Origin: Aquabacterium sp. | GTDB taxonomy: Bacteria; Pseudomonadota; Gammaproteobacteria; Burkholderiales; Burkholderiaceae_C | Assembly: GCF_029946005.1 (NCBI RefSeq) | Contig: NZ_JAQSDR010000009.1 | Coordinates: 186,001 to 250,000, forward strand | Length of the DNA: 64,000 bases | Direction: 5' to 3' | In this document: one piece after another, positions 26,067 through 33,244 of the stretch | Numbering within the stretch: position 1 is the stretch's first letter | Layout: each line of letters opens with the position of its first letter | The notes under the pieces: model-generated | Seen by the model: the letters and a program-made list of their open reading frames with translations, nothing else | Database searches by the model: none | Told to the model about the DNA's origin: nothing | Translations under genes and position numbers: made by a program

Positions 26067-28132
26067 ACCATCAATTGCCTCCAGGACTGGACCAGGTTTC
26101 GGTGTTTCAGTCCATCTTCAAGGCTTATCCCGATGCCCTTCTGTTGGTAGACGAGGGCGGAATGATCGTGATGGCCAATCCTTCGGCCACCGAACTGCTG
26201 GGCTACCAACGTGACGAGTTGGTGGGGCTTGCGGTGGAGGCCCTGGTGCCCGATGCCATTCGCCCTCGGCATGCCAACTACCGCAAAGCTTACGGCCGCA
26301 ATCCTCATGCTCGCCCCATGGGAACACAGATGGACCTGGTGGCCAAGCGCAAAGACGGCACGGAGGTGATGGTCGAAATTGCGCTCAGCCCACTCAAAGA
26401 CCTCGGCTTTCCCTATGTGGTGACGGCCATCCGGGGCATCGGGGCCTATCCGCGGGTCAAGCAGGCTCTGCAGCGCGCTCGGTACAGCGACTATGTCGCC
26501 CGTTTGGGGCGGCTGGCGGTGGACATGCGCGATCCCCAAGAGCTTCTGCAAGAGGTGCCCAAGATGGCCACCGAGGCCTTGCATGTCGAGTCCAGCGCGG
26601 TTTACTTGCTGGACCCCAGCCGCTTGCAGTTCTTCGTGGTCAGCGGGGTGGGGTTGGTGGCCGAAGAGCACCTGGGAGCTCGATTGCCCAGCACGCCGGA
26701 CAGGATGCCGGGCTATGTGCTGGCCAACAATGCCCCGCTGCTGGTCAAGGATGGCCGCACCGAGCAACGCTTTGGTGTGTTGCGCAGCTACCTGGACGTT
26801 GGCCTCATCAGCGGCTTGGCCGTGCCGCTGTCTGACCGAGGCCGGACCGTGGGGGTGCTGGTTGTCAGGTCCACTCAGGCGGACCGTTTCGGTGAGGATG
26901 AAACCCGGTTTCTGGAATCGGTTGGCAATCTGCTGGCCAGCACCTTGCAACGCTCGCAAACGGAAGAAGCACTGAGGCATTCCCAGCGCCTGGAAAGCGT
27001 CGGCCAACTCACCGGCGGCATCGCGCACGACTTCAACAACCTGTTGACCGTCATTCAGGGCAATCTCCAGGTGCTGGAAGAATTGCCGAGCATCACCGCC
27101 GATCCCCATGCCCAACAATTGCTGGGTGCGGCGTTGCGGGCTGGAAAACGCAGCGCCGAGCTGACCAGCAAACTCCTGGCATTTTCTCGTCGGCAGGTTC
27201 TGCAGCCTGGGCGCGTCGATGTCGTCGCCCAGTTGTACTCTTTGGCCGACATGTTGCGCCGCACCTTGGATCAACGCATTCAGATCAAATTGGCCGTGGA
27301 TGGGGCCTGCCCCCCGTGCCTGGCCGACCCCGGCCAACTCGAGGCAGCCCTGCTCAATTTGGCCATCAACGCGCGCGATGCGATGCCGGATGGGGGTACC
27401 CTGACCATCGCCTGCAAAGTCTGCAATGCATTGCCAGCCGATCTTCAATCCGATGTGTCCGATTCGGACGGGGCATCGACTCCCTTTGTTGAGATATCAC
27501 TGACAGACACCGGCACGGGCATGTCTGAAGAGATCAAGAAGCGCGCGTTCGAGCCCTTCTTCACCACCAAAGAGGCGGGTCGAGGCACGGGGCTGGGCTT
27601 GAGCACCGTTTATGGTTTTGCCCGGCAGTCGCGAGGCGCCGTGGCGATCGACAGCACCATCGGTGTCGGCACAACTTTGACCTTGTACATTCCCGCTCCA
27701 CCACAAGACGATGAGCCAGAGGTGCCACAAGCCCCATCCGCCCACCCTGTGCCGATGGGCCTTCGGGTGGCGTTGGTCGAAGATGACCCGGAGGTCAGGG
27801 CGGTGGTTGAGCGGTTTCTTGAAGCCCTGGGCTGCCGGGTCACGCCTTTCGCCAGTGCTGAAGAGGCCTTGATTGGCTTTGACGCTGGCGAGGATGTTCA
27901 GCTGCTGCTGACTGACATCGCCTTGGGCCCAGGCATGCGCGGCATGGAGTTGGCCAAGATAGCGCAAGCGCGCTGGCCCGCCTTGGCCATCATCCTGATG
28001 TCGGGGTTCTCATCTGAACTGCTTGACGCTAACCGCGACGCGCCCGAGCATTGGGAATTGCTCCAGAAGCCTTACGGCCGAGATGAACTGGCCAATGCCA
28101 TCGCCAACGTCACCTCGGCATCACCTCATTGA
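26063..28132 (+). CDS. Hybrid sensor histidine kinase (PAS-GAF-HisKA-HATPase-REC)
   Basis: 689 residues, no membrane segment. PAS domain about 10-135 (DALLLVDEGGMIVMANPSATELLGY); GAF-like domain about 145-295; NtrB-like H-box GIAHDFNNLLTVIQGN near 330. HATPase has N-box NLAINARDAMPDGG, G1 DTGTGMSEEI and G2 GRGTGLGLSTVYG. A C-terminal receiver domain (570-685; VALVEDDPEVR, LLLTDIALGPG). This is the FixL/NtrB-like layout for cytosolic sensing, but the PAS lacks an evident heme His. Likely partner is the OmpR-type regulator in front. It ends convergently with the Crp/Fnr gene (seven-base overlap). Confidence 0.93.
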   Translation: MNHQLPPGLDQVSVFQSIFKAYPDALLLVDEGGMIVMANPSATELLGYQRDELVGLAVEALVPDAIRPRHANYRKAYGRNPHARPMGTQMDLVAKRKDGTEVMVEIALSPLKDLGFPYVVTAIRGIGAYPRVKQALQRARYSDYVARLGRLAVDMRDPQELLQEVPKMATEALHVESSAVYLLDPSRLQFFVVSGVGLVAEEHLGARLPSTPDRMPGYVLANNAPLLVKDGRTEQRFGVLRSYLDVGLISGLAVPLSDRGRTVGVLVVRSTQADRFGEDETRFLESVGNLLASTLQRSQTEEALRHSQRLESVGQLTGGIAHDFNNLLTVIQGNLQVLEELPSITADPHAQQLLGAALRAGKRSAELTSKLLAFSRRQVLQPGRVDVVAQLYSLADMLRRTLDQRIQIKLAVDGACPPCLADPGQLEAALLNLAINARDAMPDGGTLTIACKVCNALPADLQSDVSDSDGASTPFVEISLTDTGTGMSEEIKKRAFEPFFTTKEAGRGTGLGLSTVYGFARQSRGAVAIDSTIGVGTTLTLYIPAPPQDDEPEVPQAPSAHPVPMGLRVALVEDDPEVRAVVERFLEALGCRVTPFASAEEALIGFDAGEDVQLLLTDIALGPGMRGMELAKIAQARWPALAIILMSGFSSELLDANRDAPEHWELLQKPYGRDELANAIANVTSASPH

Positions 28133-28917
28133 AGCGTGGCCATGCGGGCGGCAGGCAAGCTGCTTTCAATGAAGGCCACCAGTTGGGTCACGTCGGGAAT
28201 CAGGATGTCGCGTCGGCCCTTGGCGGTGAAACCGATCAGGCTCTTGCTGGCCAATCGGGTCAAGGCTCGGCTGACCGTTTCAAGCGTCATCCCCAGGTAG
28301 TTGCCAATTTCTGCGCGGGTCATGCGCAGGGTGATCTGGTCGGTGCGCAAGCCACGTTGGGCCAGTGATTCGGCCCAATACCGCAGGAAGTCGGCCACCC
28401 GCGCATCGGCGGACAAGGTGCACAGCGACAACAGCGAGTCCCGATCACGTGTGATTTCACGGCTCATGGTTTCATGGAGCAGCGCCATCAACGCGGGTTG
28501 AGTCGCGGCGGCCTGGCACAAGGACGCGTAACTCACGCACCACACTTCGGCCGTGTCCATCGCGACAGCATCACAGCCATAGCGGCCACGTGCAATGCCA
28601 TCAAAGCCCAGCCAGTCGCCCTTGAAGTGCAAGCCGACGACCTGCTCCCGACCGTCTTGCGACGCATTGATGGTTTTGAAAATGCCCGAATTGAGCACGT
28701 ACAGGTATTTGAAAGGTTGACCCGACTCATAGATCTTGTCACCCGCATGTACCAAGCGCCGCTGAATGGTCACCGCCTGTTGCAGCAAACGCAAGCTGCT
28801 CGCAATCCGTTCGCTGACCCCTGAGGTATCCGTGTTTCTCCAGTCCAGATCTGCCATCACGGGCACGGCGAAGGGCAGGTGAGTGGGCTGGGTGGAAGTG
28901 TGGGTGGAGGTGGTCAT
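28126..28917 (-). CDS. Crp/Fnr-family regulator with FNR-type recognition helix
   Basis: 263 residues. Cyclic-nucleotide-like beta-roll at about 50-160 and a C-terminal HTH (about 190-250). The recognition helix MTLETVSRALTRL has the E..SR contact residues of FNR, which read TTGAT half-sites. The N-terminal Cys cluster that holds the FNR [4Fe-4S] cluster is absent: no Cys occurs before YGCDAVA around residue 114. Oxygen sensing by an iron-sulfur cluster is therefore unlikely. It may be controlled by another Fnr or sense something else. Two FNR boxes lie in the divergent cbb3 region that it could bind. Confidence 0.92.
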   Translation of the reverse strand: MTTSTHTSTQPTHLPFAVPVMADLDWRNTDTSGVSERIASSLRLLQQAVTIQRRLVHAGDKIYESGQPFKYLYVLNSGIFKTINASQDGREQVVGLHFKGDWLGFDGIARGRYGCDAVAMDTAEVWCVSYASLCQAAATQPALMALLHETMSREITRDRDSLLSLCTLSADARVADFLRYWAESLAQRGLRTDQITLRMTRAEIGNYLGMTLETVSRALTRLASKSLIGFTAKGRRDILIPDVTQLVAFIESSLPAARMATLQ

Positions 28918-29010
28918 TGTGACTTTCGCTGGACTGGGCGTTGGTGGGTTTCTGTCAATGCTGTCAGTCTAAAAATGGCGGATCACTGACGTGCCAACGG
29001 CATGTCTCGC

Positions 29011-29027
29011 TGCGTAACGTTGCGTAA
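29011..29027. repeat. Direct repeat TGCGTAA x2, one helical turn apart
   Basis: TGCGTAA occurs at 29011-29017 and 29021-29027, exactly 10 bases apart, in the gap between the Crp/Fnr gene and the ccoI operon. This spacing puts both copies on one DNA face, so an activator or repressor site is possible. No factor is identified and two 7-mers could be chance. Confidence 0.35.
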
Positions 29028-29052
29028 ACGGTCTGTATCAGCCCCTTGGCGC

Positions 29053-29066
29053 TTGACCTGCGTCAA
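29053..29066 (+). promoter_or_regulatory. FNR box upstream of the ccoI operon
   Basis: TTGACCTGCGTCAA is a perfect dyad TTGAC-N4-GTCAA, close to the FNR/ANR consensus TTGAT-N4-ATCAA. A -10-like TAGCCT lies at 29089-29094, exactly 29.5 bases beyond the box centre, as expected for a class-II site centred at -41.5. It predicts low-oxygen activation of the carbamoyltransferase-like gene, ccoI and ccoS. Confidence 0.82.
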
Positions 29067-29142
29067 CCCCCGTTGCTTGGCCCCGCCGTAGCCTCCGTCA
29101 CAGCAGGATCATCCCGATGCTGCCCCTCAACGGCCCTCCAAT

Positions 29143-29676
29143 GTGAGCCCCTACCTCGACTACAAAGCGCTGAACGCTCCCGGCGGCCTGAATGAACAAC
29201 AGGTCCGGACGTTGATTTGCGCGGCGGACAGCCTGACTGCCAGGGCCAGCGTGCCTGGCGCTGCGCAGATGCTGTTGCGTGGTAAGAACATTGCCTTGGT
29301 CTTCGGTCACTCAGATGCAGGCGATGCCAGTACTTTTGAGCGCGCTGCCACGAGCCTGGGTGCGCGCGTGGCCCGAATCCGCTCCAGCGATGCTGGCCTG
29401 GCCCCAGGAGCCGACCTCATCGCCACGGCCAGAATGCTGGGCCGCCTGTATGAGGCGGTTGAATGCCAGGGCGTGGATGGCGAGGTCGTTGCCCAGCTGG
29501 TGCAGCATGCGGGCACGGTTGTCTACAATGGCATTGGATCGCCATCTCATGAAGCATTCAGGCAGTTTGAGCACATGAAGCATCAGGCGCTGGCGCACGT
29601 TGCAGGCAACGCCCATGACGATCATGGTTGCCGGGAAGCCTTCATCCAGGCGGTGCTGCTGAGTACCCTGCGCTGA
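29143..29676 (+). CDS. Orphan carbamoyltransferase-like (OTCase N-domain) protein
   Basis: 177 residues from GTG 29143. The central segment LRGKNIALVFGHSDAGDASTFERAATSLGARV aligns by eye to the carbamoyl-phosphate domain of ornithine/aspartate carbamoyltransferases (GK.IALIFEKPSTRTRVSFE...LG). The catalytic STRTR is replaced by HSDAGDAST. The length is about half the family's 300-plus residues, and the second (ornithine-binding) domain is missing. It is probably not an active transcarbamylase. It lies four bases before ccoI and behind an FNR box, so a role in cbb3 or copper biogenesis is suggested by context only. No good Shine-Dalgarno; a nine-codon frame from ATG 29117 (AGGA upstream) ends at a TGA overlapping the GTG and may couple translation. 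Confidence 0.78.
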   Translation: MSPYLDYKALNAPGGLNEQQVRTLICAADSLTARASVPGAAQMLLRGKNIALVFGHSDAGDASTFERAATSLGARVARIRSSDAGLAPGADLIATARMLGRLYEAVECQGVDGEVVAQLVQHAGTVVYNGIGSPSHEAFRQFEHMKHQALAHVAGNAHDDHGCREAFIQAVLLSTLR

Positions 29677-29680
29677 TCCC

Positions 29681-31942
29681 ATGAACACCCCTGCAAAGTC
29701 CCCACCGATCCAGACGCCTGACGCCCAAGTGACAGTGCTGGATGACGAAGTGGAAGCCGCGCAGTTCACCCGGTGGACATCCCTGGCCAATGGCCGACGC
29801 CTTGGCGAGTCTTCCTTGCGCATCGGCGGAATGCATTGCACGGCTTGCGCAGCGACCATCGAACAGGCACTTCAAGGCGTAACCGGCGTGACCGAGGTGC
29901 GAGTCAGCGCCGCAGGGCAGTGCGCCACCGTTTCCTGGGATGTTGAGCGGACCCGTCCTTCTGAACTCGTGCAGGCCATTGAGCGAGCAGGCTACCGCGC
30001 CACACCGGACACCGTGGCCGACGCGCGCGCCTTTCGCCTGAAAGAATCCAGGGATGCGCTGTGGCGCCTGTTCGTGGCGTCGTTTTGCGCCATGCAGGTG
30101 ATGATGCTGGCCACACCGTCGTATGTCAGCGCATCAGGCCAGCTCGAGCCCGACTTGAAGCAGCTGCTCGATTGGGGCAGTTGGCTGCTCACCCTGCCGG
30201 TGATGATCTTTGCCGCAGCCCCTTTCCTGAGTGGCGCATGGCGCTCATTGCGCAACCGCCGAATCGGCATGGATGTGCCAGCCGCCTTGGGCATGCTGGT
30301 GGCCTTCATCGCCAGCAGCGGCGCCACGTTCGACCCGGGTGGTGTGTTCGGTCGGGAGGTCTATTTTGATTCGCTGACCATGTTCATCAGCTTCCTGCTC
30401 GGGGGGCGATACCTGGAAATGCGGGCCCGTCACCACGCCGAGCGCTCGCTGGAAGACACCATCGGTCGGCTGCCAGAGATCGCTCTGCGCGAGAGCCCAG
30501 ATGGCAGCGTCATGGCCATCAGCGTGTTGCGCCTGAAGCGCGGCGACATCATCCGGGTGCCAGTGGGCGGGGCCTTCTGTGCTGACGGGATCGTGACCCA
30601 AGGCCAGACACGCGCGGATGAGTCGCTGCTGACCGGTGAATCAGCCCCGGTTGAGAAGACCGTGGGCGATGCCGTGGTGGCGGGGAGCCTGAATTTGGCC
30701 GCGCCGGTTGCCATGCGGGTCGAGCACGTGGGCGCAGACACCCGCTACGAAGCGATCGTCGCCATGATGCGCGATGCGCGCACGCAGCGCCCTGCATCGG
30801 TCACCGCCAGTGATCGCTGGGCAACGCCTTTCCTGTGGTCGATCCTGGTGCTGGCGGCCGCGGCTGCGGCAGTGTGGAGCGTGATTGACCCATCTCGGGC
30901 CATCTGGGTGGCCGTCTCCGTGCTGATCGTGACTTGTCCGTGCGCCTTGTCACTGGCGGCGCCCTCGGCCATGCTGTCGGCGGCGATGGCCATGGCCAAG
31001 CAAGGCCTGCTGTTGCGCCGGATCGAGGCCATTGAAGGCTTGGCGGGTATGCAGACCTTGTTCATCGACAAAACCGGCACCTTGACCGAAGCGCGGCGTC
31101 AGCGGGCCACGATGATCCGCACCGGCCCAGATGAACGTTGGACGGATGATGCGTTGCGCCAGCAGGCCGCGTCGCTCGCCGCGTGGTCGACACACCCGCT
31201 TGCCAAGGTTCTGGCGCAGGAAACGGCCAAAGCGACAGGGGTGTGGCATGGCCTGCGTGAAACACCCGGCCAAGGCATCGAAGGCTGCGCCAGCGATGGA
31301 TCGATCTGGCAACTGGGCCGGGCATCTCGCGCGGTGCCGGTGGCGGCGAATGATGGCCACGACGCTGAGACCTGGCTGAGCCGCGATGGTCAACCGGTGG
31401 CCTGCTTCCGGTTCACCGAGACCCTGCGCCCTGGCGCCATGGAGGCGGTCAGGGCCCTTGAGCAGGATGGCGTGAGTGTCATCTTGTTGTCGGGTGACAG
31501 CGCTGAGCGCGTCCACCGAGTGGGCCGCTTGCTGGGTCTGAATGACTGCCAAGGCGGCATGGCGCCGCAAGACAAGCTGACCGCCGTGCGAGAGGCTCAA
31601 GCGCGCGGCCAGCAGGTGGCGATGTTGGGTGATGGCATCAATGATGCGCCGGTTCTGGCCCAGGCCGACACCTCGATCGCCATGGGGGAGGGCGCGCAAA
31701 TTGCACGAGCCCAAGCCGACGGGGTGCTGGTCACCAATGACCTGCAGGACGTGGTTCGCGCACGCGCCCTGGCCAAGAAGACCTTGCGCGTGGTGCGCCA
31801 GAACTTCATCTGGGCGGCTTCCTACAACGCGGCTTGCGTGCCATTGGCCCTGATGGGTTGGTTGCCGCCATGGGCTGCGGGCCTGGGCATGGCCACCAGC
31901 TCACTGCTGGTCGTGCTCAACTCGCTGCGCCTCTCGCGCTGA
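29681..31942 (+). CDS. ccoI: CcoI-type copper-translocating P-type ATPase
   Basis: 753 residues. P1B-ATPase of the CcoI/FixI/CtpA group that exports copper for cbb3 oxidase assembly. N-terminal HMA domain with GGMHCTAC (Cys 53, 56). Eight membrane helices; CPC copper site in VTCPCALSLAAPSAM (near 418). DKTGTLTEA phosphorylation site (near 462); nucleotide domain with STHPLAK; hinge MLGDGINDAPVLAQAD. The neighbouring ccoS and ccoNOQP genes support the FixI-type assignment over a detoxifying CopA. Confidence 0.95.
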   Translation: MNTPAKSPPIQTPDAQVTVLDDEVEAAQFTRWTSLANGRRLGESSLRIGGMHCTACAATIEQALQGVTGVTEVRVSAAGQCATVSWDVERTRPSELVQAIERAGYRATPDTVADARAFRLKESRDALWRLFVASFCAMQVMMLATPSYVSASGQLEPDLKQLLDWGSWLLTLPVMIFAAAPFLSGAWRSLRNRRIGMDVPAALGMLVAFIASSGATFDPGGVFGREVYFDSLTMFISFLLGGRYLEMRARHHAERSLEDTIGRLPEIALRESPDGSVMAISVLRLKRGDIIRVPVGGAFCADGIVTQGQTRADESLLTGESAPVEKTVGDAVVAGSLNLAAPVAMRVEHVGADTRYEAIVAMMRDARTQRPASVTASDRWATPFLWSILVLAAAAAAVWSVIDPSRAIWVAVSVLIVTCPCALSLAAPSAMLSAAMAMAKQGLLLRRIEAIEGLAGMQTLFIDKTGTLTEARRQRATMIRTGPDERWTDDALRQQAASLAAWSTHPLAKVLAQETAKATGVWHGLRETPGQGIEGCASDGSIWQLGRASRAVPVAANDGHDAETWLSRDGQPVACFRFTETLRPGAMEAVRALEQDGVSVILLSGDSAERVHRVGRLLGLNDCQGGMAPQDKLTAVREAQARGQQVAMLGDGINDAPVLAQADTSIAMGEGAQIARAQADGVLVTNDLQDVVRARALAKKTLRVVRQNFIWAASYNAACVPLALMGWLPPWAAGLGMATSSLLVVLNSLRLSR

Positions 31943-31948
31943 CCCTGC

Positions 31949-32116
31949 ATGGACATCCTCTACCTGCTGATTCCCCTGTCGTCGGTGCTGGTGCTGGTCA
32001 TCTTGGGTGTTTTTGCGTGGGCTCTGTATTCCGGCCAATTTGATGACGTGGAGCAGCACGGCGAGCAAATTTTGGACGCCGCGCATGAGTCGACTGATTT
32101 GCATCAAGGTGACTGA
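31949..32116 (+). CDS. ccoS: CcoS, cbb3 oxidase maturation protein
   Basis: 55 residues. Family opening MDILYLLIPLSSVLVL, one membrane helix (about 4-26) and the conserved ALYSGQFDDVEQHGEQIL tail. CcoS is needed for heme b and CuB insertion into CcoN in Rhodobacter. It starts six bases after ccoI, the normal arrangement. Confidence 0.95.
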   Translation: MDILYLLIPLSSVLVLVILGVFAWALYSGQFDDVEQHGEQILDAAHESTDLHQGD

Positions 32117-32166
32117 GCACGCCCCAACGAATAATCTCAGTTGAGCAAGGAAATCAGAGGCGCGTA

Positions 32167-32358
32167 ATGGCTGACAACACACGAACAATCATGGGCCCAC
32201 CCACACTCCCGTGGTGGCGCATCCCCATGGTGTGGCTGGTGATTGGCGGCCCGGCCTTGGTCGTGGTCGCTGGCTTCATCACCTTGGCCCTCGCCATCAA
32301 TGGCGGCGACCAGCCTGTCCACAACCCAGGATCTGCCTCGCAGGCGTTTCGTCGCTGA
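32167..32358 (+). CDS. Short FixH/CcoH-like membrane protein
   Basis: 63 residues. A single membrane helix (about 17-43) within PWWRIPMVWLVIGGPALVVVAGF resembles the N-terminal segment of FixH/CcoH. The periplasmic domain that makes FixH about 150-170 residues is missing. Such short forms may suffice to stabilise cbb3 as CcoH does; this is an inference. It lies between ccoS and the SafE-like gene. AAGGAAATC upstream is a weak ribosome site. Confidence 0.8.
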   Translation: MADNTRTIMGPPTLPWWRIPMVWLVIGGPALVVVAGFITLALAINGGDQPVHNPGSASQAFRR

Positions 32359-32368
32359 CACCAACACC

Positions 32369-33049
32369 ATGCAGTGGCCGCTGATCCTCGCTGGCTTGGC
32401 CATGGGCGTGGCCGCCACACCGCATTGCGCCGTCATGTGCGCGGCGCCTTGCGCGGCGGTGACGCGTGGAGACAAGCACAGCGCGACCAGTTTTCAAGTG
32501 GGGCGCCTGATCAGCTACATGCTCGTGGGCGCACTGGCCGCGTACAGCGTGTCCACTCTCGGCGTCTGGAGCGAAACAGTGCCTGCGCTGCGTCCGCTGT
32601 GGACGCTTTTGCACCTGGCTTGCCTGGGGTTGGGTCTGTGGTGGTTGTTCACGGGCGAGCAACCCACCTGGATGAGGCGCGACGACACCGTGTCCGTGAT
32701 CCGCATGCCAGGACGCCATTCACCCGTGATGCGCGCAGGCCTCACGGGCTTGGCATGGGCGGCCTGGCCCTGCGCCGCACTGCAAGGGGCGCTGGTGCTG
32801 GCGGCGCTGGCCAACACGCCATTGGCGGGTGCCTTGGTGATGGGCGCCTTCTCGGTGGCGTCCATGCCGGGCCTGCTGCTCGCTCCCTGGGCGTGGAAGC
32901 GCTGGCAGGCGCATCACGGCACCACCATTTCTCCCGGACAGCTGTCGCTGCACGGTTTTCGCATCGCCGGGATCGGCTTGGTGCTCGCCTCTGGCTGGGC
33001 CTTGACACACGACCTCTGGCAACGCTTTGCAACCTGGTGCACCACATGA
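32369..33049 (+). CDS. SafE/TauE-like (UreH-type) membrane protein
   Basis: 226 residues from ATG 32369. Six membrane segments; the N-terminus QWPLILAGLAMGVAATPHCAVMCAAPCAA carries the PHCxxMCxxxC motif of the DsbD-like/UreH-2 'sulfite exporter' proteins found in cbb3 loci. The conserved Cys and His suggest copper or redox handling during oxidase assembly. The real function is untested in this family branch. It overlaps the following small frame by four bases. Confidence 0.88.
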   Translation: MQWPLILAGLAMGVAATPHCAVMCAAPCAAVTRGDKHSATSFQVGRLISYMLVGALAAYSVSTLGVWSETVPALRPLWTLLHLACLGLGLWWLFTGEQPTWMRRDDTVSVIRMPGRHSPVMRAGLTGLAWAAWPCAALQGALVLAALANTPLAGALVMGAFSVASMPGLLLAPWAWKRWQAHHGTTISPGQLSLHGFRIAGIGLVLASGWALTHDLWQRFATWCTT

Positions 33050-33201
33050 TGATCAGAGCCCTTGCCTTCGTCCTCGCCACCTTGGGCGCCACTGGCGTTT
33101 TGGTGGCCGCCGGGCTGAATGAACACGATGAGCGCGCGGCCGCTCTGAGTCTTGATCAGGGTCAAGGCTCAAACGGGGCCTTTGCCCAACAATCCCGGTA
33201 G
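33046..33201 (+). CDS. Small putative membrane-anchored protein, 51 aa
   Basis: Starts at ATG 33046, overlapping the SafE-like stop (ATGA). One hydrophobic helix (about 4-22, [19 protein letters not shown]), then a polar tail. Its 3' end contains the FNR box at 33152-33165, so it lies over the ccoNO promoter. The perfect ATGA coupling favours expression; small size and lack of a known family keep confidence low. Confidence 0.5.
   Translation: MMIRALAFVLATLGATGVLVAAGLNEHDERAAALSLDQGQGSNGAFAQQSR
33152..33165 (+). promoter_or_regulatory. FNR box upstream of ccoNO
   Basis: TTGATCAGGGTCAA fits TTGAT-N4-ATCAA with one mismatch (GTCAA). The centre is 29.5 bases before AACAAT (33188-33193), a 4/6 match to the -10 consensus, giving class-II spacing with a start near 33200. 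It lies 80 bases upstream of the ccoNO ATG and predicts anaerobic/microaerobic activation of the oxidase operon. Confidence 0.85.
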
Positions 33202-33244
33202 ACCCTTCAATCTCAAGCACGAAAACAACGAAAGGACGCGCCGA

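Noticed and set aside
25778-27448. 556-residue minus-strand frame
   Set aside because: Antisense to the OmpR regulator and hybrid kinase, whose domains are unmistakable; no domain features of its own.
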